Source: Demequina sp. NBRC 110051
Lineage (GTDB): Bacteria; Actinomycetota; Actinomycetes; Actinomycetales; Demequinaceae
Direction: 5' to 3'
Length of the DNA: 61,046 nt
NCBI RefSeq assembly: GCF_002090055.1
Contig: NZ_BBRH01000021.1
Location: forward strand, 1 to 61,046
The position numbers were made by a program, and so were the translations under genes. Below the pieces are notes generated by a model. The model saw only the letters and a program-made list of their open reading frames with translations, did not search any database and was not told where the DNA came from. This document shows, piece after piece, positions 40,850-49,004 of this stretch (within the stretch, counting starts at the first letter, position 1; every line of letters starts with the position of its first letter).

Positions 40850-42232
40850 GTGAGCACGACTACCCCGGCGGCGACCACACCCGAGCAGCGCACGGTTCTG
40901 TGGATCGCCATCCTCGCGAGCTTCGTCAGTTTCCTCGACGGCACGGTGGTGAACGTCGCGCTGCCCGCCATCGTGGACGACCTTGGCGGTGGCATCACCA
41001 CCCAGCAGTGGACGGTGGACGCGTACCTGATCACCCTCGGCGCACTCATGCTCGTCGCCGGATCGATCTCGGATACCTACGGCCGCCTTCGCGTGATCCG
41101 TTGGGGACTCATCGGTTTCGGTGTCACCTCGGTCGCCATCGCCCTGGCCCCCACCGCGCCGTTCCTCATCGTCGCCCGCCTCCTCCAGGGCGTCGCCGGC
41201 GCGCTCCTGGTGCCCAGTTCCCTCGCGCTGATCATGGCCAACTTCCGCGGCCGCGCGCAGGGCAAGGCGATCGGCATCTGGACGGCCGCGACGAGCGGCG
41301 CGATGGTCGCAGGCCCGGTCATCGGCGGCCTGCTGATCGACCTCGCGAACTGGCGCTGGGTGTTCCTCATCAACGTGGCGCCGATCGCTCTCACCCTGTG
41401 GCTCCTCACCCGCCTGAGCCAGCGCGACCTGCGCCTCCCGGACGCGCACATCGACATGATCTCCGCCGCCCTCGGCGCGATCGGCCTGGGCGGCATGGTC
41501 TACGCCCTCATCGAGGAACCCACGCTCGGCTGGGACCACCCGCAGATCTGGCTCACCGGGGCGGTCGGCGTCGCGGCCTTCGTCGCCTTCGTGTGGCGCC
41601 AGGCGGTCGTCAAGCGGCCCATGCTCCCGCTGAGTTTGTTCCGCGCCCGCAACTTCGCGTGGGGGAACCTCGCGACCTTCATGGTCTACGGGGCGCTGTC
41701 TCTCAACGGATTTGTCCTTACCGTCTATCTGCAGGAGAGCGCCGGGCTGAGCGCGACCGCGGCGGGGCTCGCGAGCCTCCCCATCACGGTGATCATGATC
41801 CTGCTCAGCTCTCAGGTGGGTTCGCTCGCGGGACGCCTGGGACCGCGCCTGTTCATGACCGCCGGTCCACTCATGATGGCCGCGGGCTCGCTCCTGATGC
41901 TCACCGTGAGCGACGACTTCTCCTACTGGACGCAGGTGCTGCCAGGGATTGTGCTGTTTGGCCTGGGCCTCACGGTCACGGTGTCGCCCCTGACGTCCGC
42001 GATCCTCGGCGCGATCGAGACCGAGCGCTCCGGCATCGCGAGCGCCACGAACAACGCCATCAGCCGTGTGGCGGGCCTCGTGACGATTGCTCTGGTCGGC
42101 GCCATCGTGGGCGGCGCGTTGGACCTCGACGGCTTCCACCGGGCGATGTGGGCGACTGCGATCCTCATGGCACTGGGCGGGATCGTCTCGTGGCTCGGCA
42201 TTCGCAATCCCGTTGCCCCCGACGAGGACTGA
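40850..42232 (+). CDS. EmrB/QacA-type (DHA2) MFS efflux transporter
   Basis: This 460-residue transporter has about fourteen membrane helices. Family motifs are present: FLDGTVVNVALPAI in TM1, loop 2-3 GSISDTYGRLRVIRWG, and the TM5 antiporter motif ATSGAMVAGPVIGGLLIDLANWRWVF. It would export drugs or metabolites by proton exchange. The GTG start has TAATCT six bases upstream and no Shine-Dalgarno sequence, so it is probably leaderless. No local regulator is visible. Confidence 0.88.
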   Translation: MSTTTPAATTPEQRTVLWIAILASFVSFLDGTVVNVALPAIVDDLGGGITTQQWTVDAYLITLGALMLVAGSISDTYGRLRVIRWGLIGFGVTSVAIALAPTAPFLIVARLLQGVAGALLVPSSLALIMANFRGRAQGKAIGIWTAATSGAMVAGPVIGGLLIDLANWRWVFLINVAPIALTLWLLTRLSQRDLRLPDAHIDMISAALGAIGLGGMVYALIEEPTLGWDHPQIWLTGAVGVAAFVAFVWRQAVVKRPMLPLSLFRARNFAWGNLATFMVYGALSLNGFVLTVYLQESAGLSATAAGLASLPITVIMILLSSQVGSLAGRLGPRLFMTAGPLMMAAGSLLMLTVSDDFSYWTQVLPGIVLFGLGLTVTVSPLTSAILGAIETERSGIASATNNAISRVAGLVTIALVGAIVGGALDLDGFHRAMWATAILMALGGIVSWLGIRNPVAPDED

Positions 42233-42269
42233 ACGACCGCAGGGGCGCCCGTGGGCATAGTCTGGAGCC

Positions 42270-42503
42270 ATGAGTCATGGACCGGTCTACGTCTACTCCC
42301 AGAAGTCCACGCTGCTCGCGTATGTGCTGTGGTTCTTCTTCGGCTTGCTGGGCATCCAGCACTTCTACCTCGGCAAGATCGGCCGCGGCATCCTCTACCT
42401 CTTGACCGCTGGTGTCTTTGGCATTGGCTGGATCGTCGACCTGTTCACGCTTCCCGCCCAGACCCGCGCGGTGAACGCGCAGCGGGCCGTCGGCATCCGC
42501 TAA
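42270..42503 (+). CDS. TM2-domain membrane protein
   Basis: This 77-residue protein is almost entirely a TM2 domain: two helices (LLAYVLWFFFGLLGIQHFYLG and GILYLLTAGVFGIGWIVDLF) joined by GKIGRG, with the conserved GxHxFYLG and the Asp in WIVDLF. Function is unknown. TAGTCT lies six bases before the ATG, and GGAG is also present. Confidence 0.85.
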   Translation: MSHGPVYVYSQKSTLLAYVLWFFFGLLGIQHFYLGKIGRGILYLLTAGVFGIGWIVDLFTLPAQTRAVNAQRAVGIR

Positions 42504-42519
42504 CCGAGAGGTATCCCGT

Positions 42520-42639
42520 ATGTGCTCCCCCATCGCCTGCTCCGACTGCGGCAAGACCACCTGGACCGGCTGCGGACTGCACATTGAGCAGGCGCTCGCC
42601 GGCGTCAGCGAGGACAACCGCTGCACCTGTGAGCGCTGA
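42520..42639 (+). CDS. 39-residue cysteine-rich protein
   Basis: A 40-codon frame with GAGAGG eight bases upstream encodes a peptide beginning CSPIACSDCGKTTWTGCG and ending RCTCER, with six cysteines and a His (GLHIEQ), probably a compact metal-binding fold. The pattern MCxxxxCxxCGKxTWxGCGxH matches a small conserved actinobacterial family as I remember it. It lies 16 bases after the TM2 gene, and its last 11 bases overlap the next gene's start. It is too short for usual cutoffs. Confidence 0.65.
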   Translation: MCSPIACSDCGKTTWTGCGLHIEQALAGVSEDNRCTCER

Positions 42640-43000
42640 GCCCGCGCGCACTGAGGTGGCACGCCCCGTGCGCGTGGTCGCCGACCACGAGATCCCTGAT
42701 CGGGCGCCCTTTCGCATCACGCCCGGCGACCGCGTCACCGTGGGCGAGCAGGACACCGAGTGGCCCGCCTTCGTGATGGTCATGAGCCTCACCGGCGAGG
42801 GCTGGGTGCCCTCGCGACACCTTTCGGTCGACCGCCCCATCGCGACCGTGACCACCGCGTATGACACGCAGGAGCTTCCCGCGAGCGCCGGCGACGTGCT
42901 CGCGCTGCTCGCCGACGACCCCGAGTCAGGCTGGGCGTGGTGCCGCGACGACGCCGGCCGCGAGGGCTGGGTGCCGCACCGGGCGCTGCAAGTCCGCTAG
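42629..43000 (+). CDS. Tandem SH3-like domain protein
   Basis: This is a 123-residue cytoplasmic protein with two SH3-like barrels. The first (VVADHEIPDRAPFRITPGDRV...GEGWVPSRHL) and second (VTTAYDTQELPASAGDVLALL...REGWVPHRALQVR) each end in the GWVP signature. Such pairs occur as small stand-alone actinobacterial proteins of unknown binding role. The GTG at 42629 lies inside the preceding Cys-rich gene, so the two are likely coupled. Confidence 0.75.
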   Translation: MSAEPARTEVARPVRVVADHEIPDRAPFRITPGDRVTVGEQDTEWPAFVMVMSLTGEGWVPSRHLSVDRPIATVTTAYDTQELPASAGDVLALLADDPESGWAWCRDDAGREGWVPHRALQVR

Positions 43001-43068
43001 GACGCACCCAGGTGCATCAGGGCGCCATGCGCGTCCACCAGGGCGCAGCGCGGGAACCCGCGGCGCGC

Positions 43069-43464
43069 CTAGAGCGGCTCCACTCCCCACGCGGCCTTCT
43101 CCTCGGCGGTGTACATCGCGGTCCACGCCTCGAACTCGCCGCCGTGCGCCTCGGCCACCTGGTGGCCCCGGTCGATGGCCTCGCGCAGCAGCCCCGGCAC
43201 CAACGCTCCACGGAACGTCGCCACGATGGTCCATTCGGGGACGTCGTGGCTGGGTTCGCACAGCTCACGCCACACCCCGCTGGCCCGCAGCTCCTCGGAC
43301 GCGGCCTCGGCGCTCGCCTGGCGAGAGAACGTCAAGGAAACCTCGAGCTCGCGGGCGGCTGTGGCATCGGCCCCGCGCCCCAGAAAGATCTCCAACTGCT
43401 CCTGATCGTCGGCGAACAGGTCGTACGGCTCCACCCTCTTGGGGCGGCGCGAGAAGAGTCCCAT
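43069..43464 (-). CDS. RraB-like ribonuclease E regulator family protein
   Basis: This is a 131-residue protein. Its ferredoxin-like pattern (LEVSLTFSRQASAEAASEELRASG, PEWTIVATFRGALV, HQVAEAHGGEFEAWTAMYT) fits the RraB family, whose E. coli member binds and restrains RNase E. Activity in an actinobacterium is not established. I chose the ATG at 43464: TAGCGT (-10-like) lies exactly six bases upstream, and no ribosome site supports the GTG at 43470. Confidence 0.72.
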   Translation of the reverse strand: MGLFSRRPKRVEPYDLFADDQEQLEIFLGRGADATAARELEVSLTFSRQASAEAASEELRASGVWRELCEPSHDVPEWTIVATFRGALVPGLLREAIDRGHQVAEAHGGEFEAWTAMYTAEEKAAWGVEPL

Positions 43465-43473
43465 GGCCACACG

Positions 43474-44901
43474 CTAGCCGGTCGGGGTCCCGGATCCGGC
43501 CGGACCGTCGATCCCGTCGCGCACCCAGCCGCCCTCGTCGCGGACCACGTTGACCGCGAGCGGCAGCTGGTGAGAGGCGCTTTCGAGGATGTGCATCAGG
43601 TAGCCCGCAGTGTTGACGAAGGCCGCGATGTCGCCGCGCGCCACCCCGTCGGGGAAAAGTAGACGGCGGCGCAGCAGCAGCTCCTCCTCGACGCAGTAGG
43701 CGCCCACCAGGAAGCCCTCGAGCGCGGGACTGGGAGGGCCAGCATCGGCCGGGCGCACCCAGCGGGGGTCCACCATGAAATCGGCCGATGTGGAGCGCAC
43801 CTGCGTGCGGTTCATGTGAAGGCCCACGAGCCCGATCCCGTCGCTGCTGGCCTTGCGAAACGCCACGGACGCGAGCGTCATCCCGCACCCGTCGAGCAGC
43901 GAGCGACCCGGCTCCACGCGGAGCTCAAGGTCGCGCGAGGCGATCTCCTCAGCGACCGTGGTGCCCTCGGGCGTGTGCGATCGCAGCACGTCGCGCAGCC
44001 ATGCGCCGCGGACGTGGCGCTGCCAGTACGGGTAGACCGAGGCGGACGGCCGCTCGGCGCACGGGTCCGTCATCCCCAGCCGGTCGCCGCGCCAGGTCAG
44101 GGTGCCATGCGCGTCGGTGTCGAGACGCTCCCAGAAAGCCCGCCACTGGGCACGGTCGTCGAGATAGGACATCGGCACGCCGCCACCCATGTCGATGAAG
44201 GCGATGGGGTGTCCGGACTCGCGCAGGTGGTCCGTCCACGCGAGGGCCTCGCGCAGCATCACCGCGCGCTCGGCGGCGCTGTAGCCGTTGAGGTGGAAGT
44301 GGATGCCCTCGAGGCGCACCGATGCCGGCAGCCCTTCGAGCGCGCGGTCCCACGCGCTGGGCGTCAGCCCGAAGCGTGTGGGCGGGATACGAGAATCGGC
44401 CGATGCCATACGCGGCGCCACTCGCGCCGTCACTCCCGTATGGCTCGCCACGGCAACGATGTCCGCGAGCTCGTCGGCATTGTCGACGCTCACGAGTGCG
44501 CCGGCCGTGACGGCCTCGCTGAGGAGTGCACCGGACTTCACGGCGGCTGTGACGATGAGGCGGCTCGCGGCGGCCCCCAGATCCAGGCACTGGCGCAGCT
44601 CTGCCAGGGAGGACACGTCGATACCGAGCCCGGCGGCAGCGGCCTGCTTCACCACGGCGTGGGTTTTGTTCGCCTTGCGGGCGACGTAGACGCCTAGCCT
44701 CACGCCCTCGTCGCTCGCGGCGTCGGTGAGCTCCGCGGAGTTGCGCGCAAGAGGCGCGAGGTTCAGCACGTTCACGGGCGATCCGTGCTCGCGAATGAGT
44801 GCCGCGCACTGTGCGGGATCGGCGAGGAGGTCCTCCATCCACGGCTCGGTGCGGCCCGTCAGGGGCGAGGCGCCCTCGACGTGCGGGGCCTGGTTAGCCA
44901 T
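43474..44901 (-). CDS. Y4yA-family PLP-dependent decarboxylase-like enzyme
   Basis: This 475-residue fold-type III PLP enzyme is related to ornithine and diaminopimelate decarboxylases. Residues about 70-80 (LGVYVARKANKTHAVV) carry the PLP lysine in a YxxKANxxxxV setting. FHLNGYSAAERAV is the barrel His, DMGGGVPMSYLD the phosphate-binding glycine loop, and VEPGRSLLDGCG a substrate/PLP motif. The family (named after rhizobial Y4yA) is distinct from primary-metabolism decarboxylases. It is third in an operon and its start overlaps the preceding gene's end by eight bases. It probably decarboxylates or racemises an amino-acid intermediate made by the two upstream enzymes. Confidence 0.8.
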   Translation of the reverse strand: MANQAPHVEGASPLTGRTEPWMEDLLADPAQCAALIREHGSPVNVLNLAPLARNSAELTDAASDEGVRLGVYVARKANKTHAVVKQAAAAGLGIDVSSLAELRQCLDLGAAASRLIVTAAVKSGALLSEAVTAGALVSVDNADELADIVAVASHTGVTARVAPRMASADSRIPPTRFGLTPSAWDRALEGLPASVRLEGIHFHLNGYSAAERAVMLREALAWTDHLRESGHPIAFIDMGGGVPMSYLDDRAQWRAFWERLDTDAHGTLTWRGDRLGMTDPCAERPSASVYPYWQRHVRGAWLRDVLRSHTPEGTTVAEEIASRDLELRVEPGRSLLDGCGMTLASVAFRKASSDGIGLVGLHMNRTQVRSTSADFMVDPRWVRPADAGPPSPALEGFLVGAYCVEEELLLRRRLLFPDGVARGDIAAFVNTAGYLMHILESASHQLPLAVNVVRDEGGWVRDGIDGPAGSGTPTG

Positions 44902-46504
44902 GCGCCACCACCGCCTCGGGCCGCGCCGCGTCGTCCGTCAGCGCCCACTCGCGCACCAACGCGAGCGCCCACCGCCGCGAGTCGTCATGCAGGTGGCGCT
45001 GCAGCGAATCGTGGCCGATGACCGGGTCCTCGGTGGGGCGGCCCAGCGCCGCGAGCCCGATACTGACCGAGCCGTCCGCCCGCAGGCATGCGCCGTCGAG
45101 CGCCGTGAGGACGCCGCGCTCCCCCGCCCGCACCGTGACCTCGCCCGCATCGACCAAGCCATCCCATGGCGCACGATCCGTCGCGATGGCCGTGGCCAAT
45201 TCCAGCGGCTCGTCGAGCACTCCGGGTCCGCGGGTGAAGGCGTCGATGAGGACCTCGTCGGACGCGGTGTCGGGTCCCGCCGCGGCGGGCGCCACGACCC
45301 TGAGCAGCCCCGCGGCGCGCAGCGCCATCAGGCGTTCGTGGGTGACAAGAGGCGGCCCGAACGCCCACCGTTCGAGCGCGGCGGCGCGGGCGCGCCACCG
45401 GGCCCAGGTGCCACATTCGCGCGGGCCGCGTTCAAGCGAACGCACCACGTCGGCGTAGCCCGCGGCCCAGGCGCGCCCCCACCACCAGGCCGGGTCCGCG
45501 TCCACGTCGCCGCGCGCCCGCGCGGCATCGCGCGCCCACCGTGCGGCCGGGTCGATGCCGTCGGCACGCACCGCGCCGCGCTCCGTCGCCTGCTCGAGCC
45601 GCTCCCACAGCTCGTCGTGAGTGACACGCACGCCGGCCTCGAGGGCCGCGGCGACCGCGGCATCGGCCAGCACGTCCCACCACGCGTCGTCTGGCACGGC
45701 GTCGGGAAGCCAGCGCCCGGTGCGGGCACGGACGGCCGCGGTCACGGAGGTGGGGACACGCTCGGGCTTGGGCAGCATGGGCTCGCCCGAGCGCGAGACG
45801 AGCGTGATCCGTGCGGGCTCGTCGCCGCTCGGCACGTAATGCAGGTCAGCACCGTCACCGACCCAGGCGCCGCCGCGGCCCGCGGTGAGGTCGAGCACCA
45901 CGTCGAAGGCGGTGAGCGCCGCGCCGTGAACCGTCACGCGCGATCCGGGAGGCGGGCCGGTCATCGGCGACGCGATCGCCGCATGGTCGAGCCCCGCGCC
46001 TCCCGCGTGCCCCGTGGCGAGCAGTACGCGAGGGGCGCGGTACAACGCCAAGGCGTTCACGGCATCGGCCGCCTCGCAGACGCATAGGGGACCCTCGCGG
46101 CGGACGTGGGTGACCGTCGCGGGCACGTGGGTCACATTCAGCCACGGAGACTGCGCGAGACACTCGAACGCCCACGCGAGGTAGCCTCCGGCGAGGGCCC
46201 GCGGCGGGAACGTGTCCGTCGAGCCTTCCCGCTCCTGCCACTGGGCAAGCGTGAGGGGCACCGACGGGCAAGTCGCGTCGACGATCCGGTGGTGCACGTT
46301 CATCATGAGGTGGTCGGGCTGGCTGGGCTCCCACACCGCGCCCGCTCCGGGAGTGCCGGGTTCGACGACGGTGACACGGAGCGGTGCGCGCGGATCCGGG
46401 GCCTGATCCGCGAGAGCCTCCTCGAGATCCGCGAGCGCGTACAGGGCCCGCGGGCCGCCGCCCACGACGATGAGATCGGGGGTGGCGTGGTGCGCGTGCC
46501 TCAT
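44894..46504 (-). CDS. FAD/NAD(P)-binding protein of the Y4yA operon
   Basis: This is a 536-residue protein with an N-terminal Rossmann fold (LIVVGGGPRALYALADLEEAL) and the downstream motifs of the FAD-NAD(P)-binding family (PF13454-like: PGAGAVWEPSQPDHLMMNV, RVLLATGHAGG). The C-terminal about 250 residues are Trp/Arg-rich and less familiar. A longer open frame reaches 48016, but the ATG at 46504 sits in an ATGA overlap with the upstream stop and begins at the Rossmann strand. In this operon it may oxidise or hydroxylate the intermediate from the SbnA-like enzyme. Confidence 0.78.
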   Translation of the reverse strand: MRHAHHATPDLIVVGGGPRALYALADLEEALADQAPDPRAPLRVTVVEPGTPGAGAVWEPSQPDHLMMNVHHRIVDATCPSVPLTLAQWQEREGSTDTFPPRALAGGYLAWAFECLAQSPWLNVTHVPATVTHVRREGPLCVCEAADAVNALALYRAPRVLLATGHAGGAGLDHAAIASPMTGPPPGSRVTVHGAALTAFDVVLDLTAGRGGAWVGDGADLHYVPSGDEPARITLVSRSGEPMLPKPERVPTSVTAAVRARTGRWLPDAVPDDAWWDVLADAAVAAALEAGVRVTHDELWERLEQATERGAVRADGIDPAARWARDAARARGDVDADPAWWWGRAWAAGYADVVRSLERGPRECGTWARWRARAAALERWAFGPPLVTHERLMALRAAGLLRVVAPAAAGPDTASDEVLIDAFTRGPGVLDEPLELATAIATDRAPWDGLVDAGEVTVRAGERGVLTALDGACLRADGSVSIGLAALGRPTEDPVIGHDSLQRHLHDDSRRWALALVREWALTDDAARPEAVVAHG

Positions 46505-47538
46505 CGGCGACCACCGAAGGGGTTGGCCTCGTCGAGGTCCATGAGGGCCGCGGCGCCGCCCTCGATTTCGCGCTCGACCCAGCCGTCGTCGTACACCGTC
46601 GGCAGGTACGCCCCGCCGCCATCGTGGACCAGCATCGCGACGCTCTCCCCGGCGCGCATGCCCTCGAGGTCGTGCCCGATGGCCGCGACGATCGCGCCCG
46701 TCGAGGCACCGGTCAGCATGCCCTCGCGGCGCGCCAGCAGGCGGCAGCCGCGAATCATGTCGGCCTCGCTGACGCGGTGCACGGCATGGGGGTGAGCGTC
46801 GCGGGAAAGGACGGTCTCGAACCCGGCGCCGAGCCCGGGGAGCTTGCGATCTGCCACAGCGCCGCCGAACAGCGCGGAGCCCGCTGCGTCCACCCCGATG
46901 AACCGCGTGTGCCAGCCGTGCTCCTCGATGGCTCGCTGGCAACCGAGGATCGTGCCGGTGGTGCTCATGGCGACGTAGAGGCGGTCGGGGGCGGCGCCGA
47001 GCGACGCGACGAGCTCGGGCATGGTGGTGCTCGCATGAGCCTCGGGGTTCGCTCCGTTGCCGTACTGATGTGTCGTGACGGCGCCGGGCAGGGACTCGAG
47101 CAGCTCCTGCACTCGCTCCACGCGGGCCCGCAGCCGATTGCCGTCGGCAGGGGTCTCGACGCGCTCGACGCGGGCGCCGAAGGCGCTCATCGTGGCGACG
47201 GCCGCCTGGTTGGCGCGCTCGTCGACCACCGCAACAAACGTGTAGCCACGCAGCGAGCACTGGCGGGCCAGCGACATCCCCAAGTTGCCGGACGTGGACT
47301 CGACGACGGCGCCGCCGGGGCGAAGATCTCCCGCGCGCTCGAGGTCGTCGAGCAAGAACCTCGCGGTGCGTTCCTTGGTGCTGCCGGAGATCTGCAGCTG
47401 ATCGAGCTTGGCGTACAGGCCGATGGCGCTGTCGGGAAAGAGCCGCGCGAGCCGCGTCATGGGCGTGGGCAGGTAGCCATCGTGGACGGTCAGTCCTGGC
47501 ATGGCGTCGGTTCGGGATTCGTGGTGCGTCGTCGTCAC
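46501..47538 (-). CDS. SbnA-like / cysteine synthase-like PLP enzyme
   Basis: This 345-residue fold-type II PLP enzyme has the lysine block LQISGSTKERTARFLL (about residues 48-63) and substrate loop STSGNLGMSLA. The phosphate loop STTGTILG and the C-terminal GASTGA are also typical. The pattern is closer to SbnA (2,3-diaminopropionate route, O-phosphoserine plus glutamate) than to housekeeping cysteine synthase, where the lysine region reads PxxSVKDR. GGAGG precedes the GTG start at 47538. It is the first gene of a three-gene operon. Confidence 0.78.
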   Translation of the reverse strand: MTTTHHESRTDAMPGLTVHDGYLPTPMTRLARLFPDSAIGLYAKLDQLQISGSTKERTARFLLDDLERAGDLRPGGAVVESTSGNLGMSLARQCSLRGYTFVAVVDERANQAAVATMSAFGARVERVETPADGNRLRARVERVQELLESLPGAVTTHQYGNGANPEAHASTTMPELVASLGAAPDRLYVAMSTTGTILGCQRAIEEHGWHTRFIGVDAAGSALFGGAVADRKLPGLGAGFETVLSRDAHPHAVHRVSEADMIRGCRLLARREGMLTGASTGAIVAAIGHDLEGMRAGESVAMLVHDGGGAYLPTVYDDGWVEREIEGGAAALMDLDEANPFGGRR

Positions 47539-47548
47539 AGTGTGCCTC

Positions 47549-47566
47549 CCTTGGTGTCGACCAAGG
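47549..47566. promoter_or_regulatory. Inverted repeat upstream of the SbnA-like operon
   Basis: CCTTGGTGTCGACCAAGG has perfect seven-base arms around GTCG. It ends ten bases before the operon's GTG start and overlaps the edge of its ribosome site, so it could act as an operator or as an RNA hairpin that occludes translation. The rest of the 179-base divergent gap (47539-47717) shows no clear consensus promoter. Confidence 0.45.
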
Positions 47567-47717
47567 CGGGCACGGAGCGCCGCCTGGGTCCGCGGCGCGG
47601 TGGCGCCGTTGACGTGGAGACCAACCGGAGAATGCCCTCACACATTCCTCAGATTGGTGCCGCAGCAAGGCGCCCGGCCTTGATAGCGTCGTCTCACTCG
47701 ACGACGTGGGAGGTGCG

Positions 47718-48974
47718 GTGAGCAAGACCGCGATCGACACGGAACCGCAGGCTTTTGGCGTGCATTCCGAGGTAGGACGGCTGCAGACCGTCCTGGTGTG
47801 CTCCCCCGGGCTCGCCCACAATCGGCTGACGCCCTCCAATGCCGAGGCGCTGCTGTTCGACGACGTCATGTGGGTCGAGAACGCGCGCCGCGACCACGCC
47901 GACTTCGTCACCCTCATGGAGGGGCGCGACATCGAGGTGCTCGAGCTCACCGCGCTGCTCACCGACACGCTAGATATCCCCCAGGCCCGCGCGTGGCTAC
48001 TGGACCGCAAGATCACGCCGAACGAGGTGGGCGTGTCGCTGGTCGACGACGTGCGGGCGTTCCTCGACTCCCTGCCGTCGGCTGACCTCGCCCGCTACGT
48101 GCTGGGCGGGCTGTCCACCGCGGACCTTCCTCGGGACTTCGCTCCCCCGGCGGTGGAACTGGTGCGTGAGGAGTCCGGCATGCGCGACTACCTCATGCCG
48201 CCGCTTCCCAACACGCTGTACACCCGCGACACGACCTCATGGATCTACGGAGGCGTCACGCTCAACCCCCTGTACTGGGAGGCGCGCCACGCCGAGACGC
48301 TCGTGATGAAGTGCGTCTACACGTTCCATCCGTCGTTTGCCGGACAGGTCACCACCTGGTGGGGCGACCCGGAGATCCCGCATGGCCTCGCGACGCTCGA
48401 GGGCGGCGACGTCATGCCCGTGGGGCGCGGCGTGGTGGTGGTCGGGATGTCCGAGCGCTCCAGCCGCCAGGCGATCACGCAACTCGCGACGGAACTCTTT
48501 GCGGCCGGGGCCGCCACCCGGGTGATTGTGGCCAAGATGCCCAAGCTGCGCGCCGCCATGCACCTCGACACCGTGTTTACCCTGGCAGATAGGGATGTCG
48601 CGACGGTCTTCCCCGCGATCGTCGACGACATCGAGACGTTCTCGATCTACGAGGCTCCCCTGCCCCTGGGGCTCGATGTGCGCCGGGAGGCCAAACCCTT
48701 CGTCGAGGTGGTCGCCCATGCGATGGGCCTCGACGAACTCCGGGTGATCGAGACCGGCGGCGATCGCTACGCCGCCGAGCGCCAGCAATGGGACGACGCC
48801 AATAACGTGCTGGCCCTCGAGCCGGGCGTGGTGGTCGCGTATGACCGCAACACGCACACCAATGAGCGCCTGCGCCGGGCGGGCATCGAGGTCCTGGAGA
48901 TTGTGGGCGCGGAGTTGGGCCGCGGGCGCGGCGGCGCGCACTGCATGACGCAGCCACTCAGGCGGGATGCCTAG
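47718..48974 (+). CDS. arcA: Arginine deiminase
   Basis: This enzyme hydrolyses arginine to citrulline and ammonia. The 418-residue protein is of normal length and has the guanidino-modifying enzyme motifs: [14 protein letters not shown], the Glu/Asp block [17 protein letters not shown] with the catalytic His, and the nucleophilic Cys in [13 protein letters not shown] near the C-terminus. I chose the GTG at 47718 because GGGAGG lies just upstream. It has no arcB, arcC or arcD neighbour, so it is not a full energy-generating pathway here. It is divergent from the SbnA-like operon. Confidence 0.92.
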   Translation: MSKTAIDTEPQAFGVHSEVGRLQTVLVCSPGLAHNRLTPSNAEALLFDDVMWVENARRDHADFVTLMEGRDIEVLELTALLTDTLDIPQARAWLLDRKITPNEVGVSLVDDVRAFLDSLPSADLARYVLGGLSTADLPRDFAPPAVELVREESGMRDYLMPPLPNTLYTRDTTSWIYGGVTLNPLYWEARHAETLVMKCVYTFHPSFAGQVTTWWGDPEIPHGLATLEGGDVMPVGRGVVVVGMSERSSRQAITQLATELFAAGAATRVIVAKMPKLRAAMHLDTVFTLADRDVATVFPAIVDDIETFSIYEAPLPLGLDVRREAKPFVEVVAHAMGLDELRVIETGGDRYAAERQQWDDANNVLALEPGVVVAYDRNTHTNERLRRAGIEVLEIVGAELGRGRGGAHCMTQPLRRDA

Positions 48975-49004
48975 GTCCGACCACCGGAATAGCCTGGTCG
49001 CACC

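Noticed and set aside
42540..42639. Possible extension of the SH3 protein upstream to 42251
   Set aside because: It overlaps the TM2 and Cys-rich genes in another frame; both have family patterns, and GTG 42629 begins the SH3 sequence.
46505..48016. Upstream extension of the FAD/NAD(P) protein frame to about 1040 residues
   Set aside because: The extension lies antisense and out of frame to the SbnA-like gene and arginine deiminase, is Arg-rich shadow sequence, and the ATG at 46504 has a clean ATGA overlap and family start.
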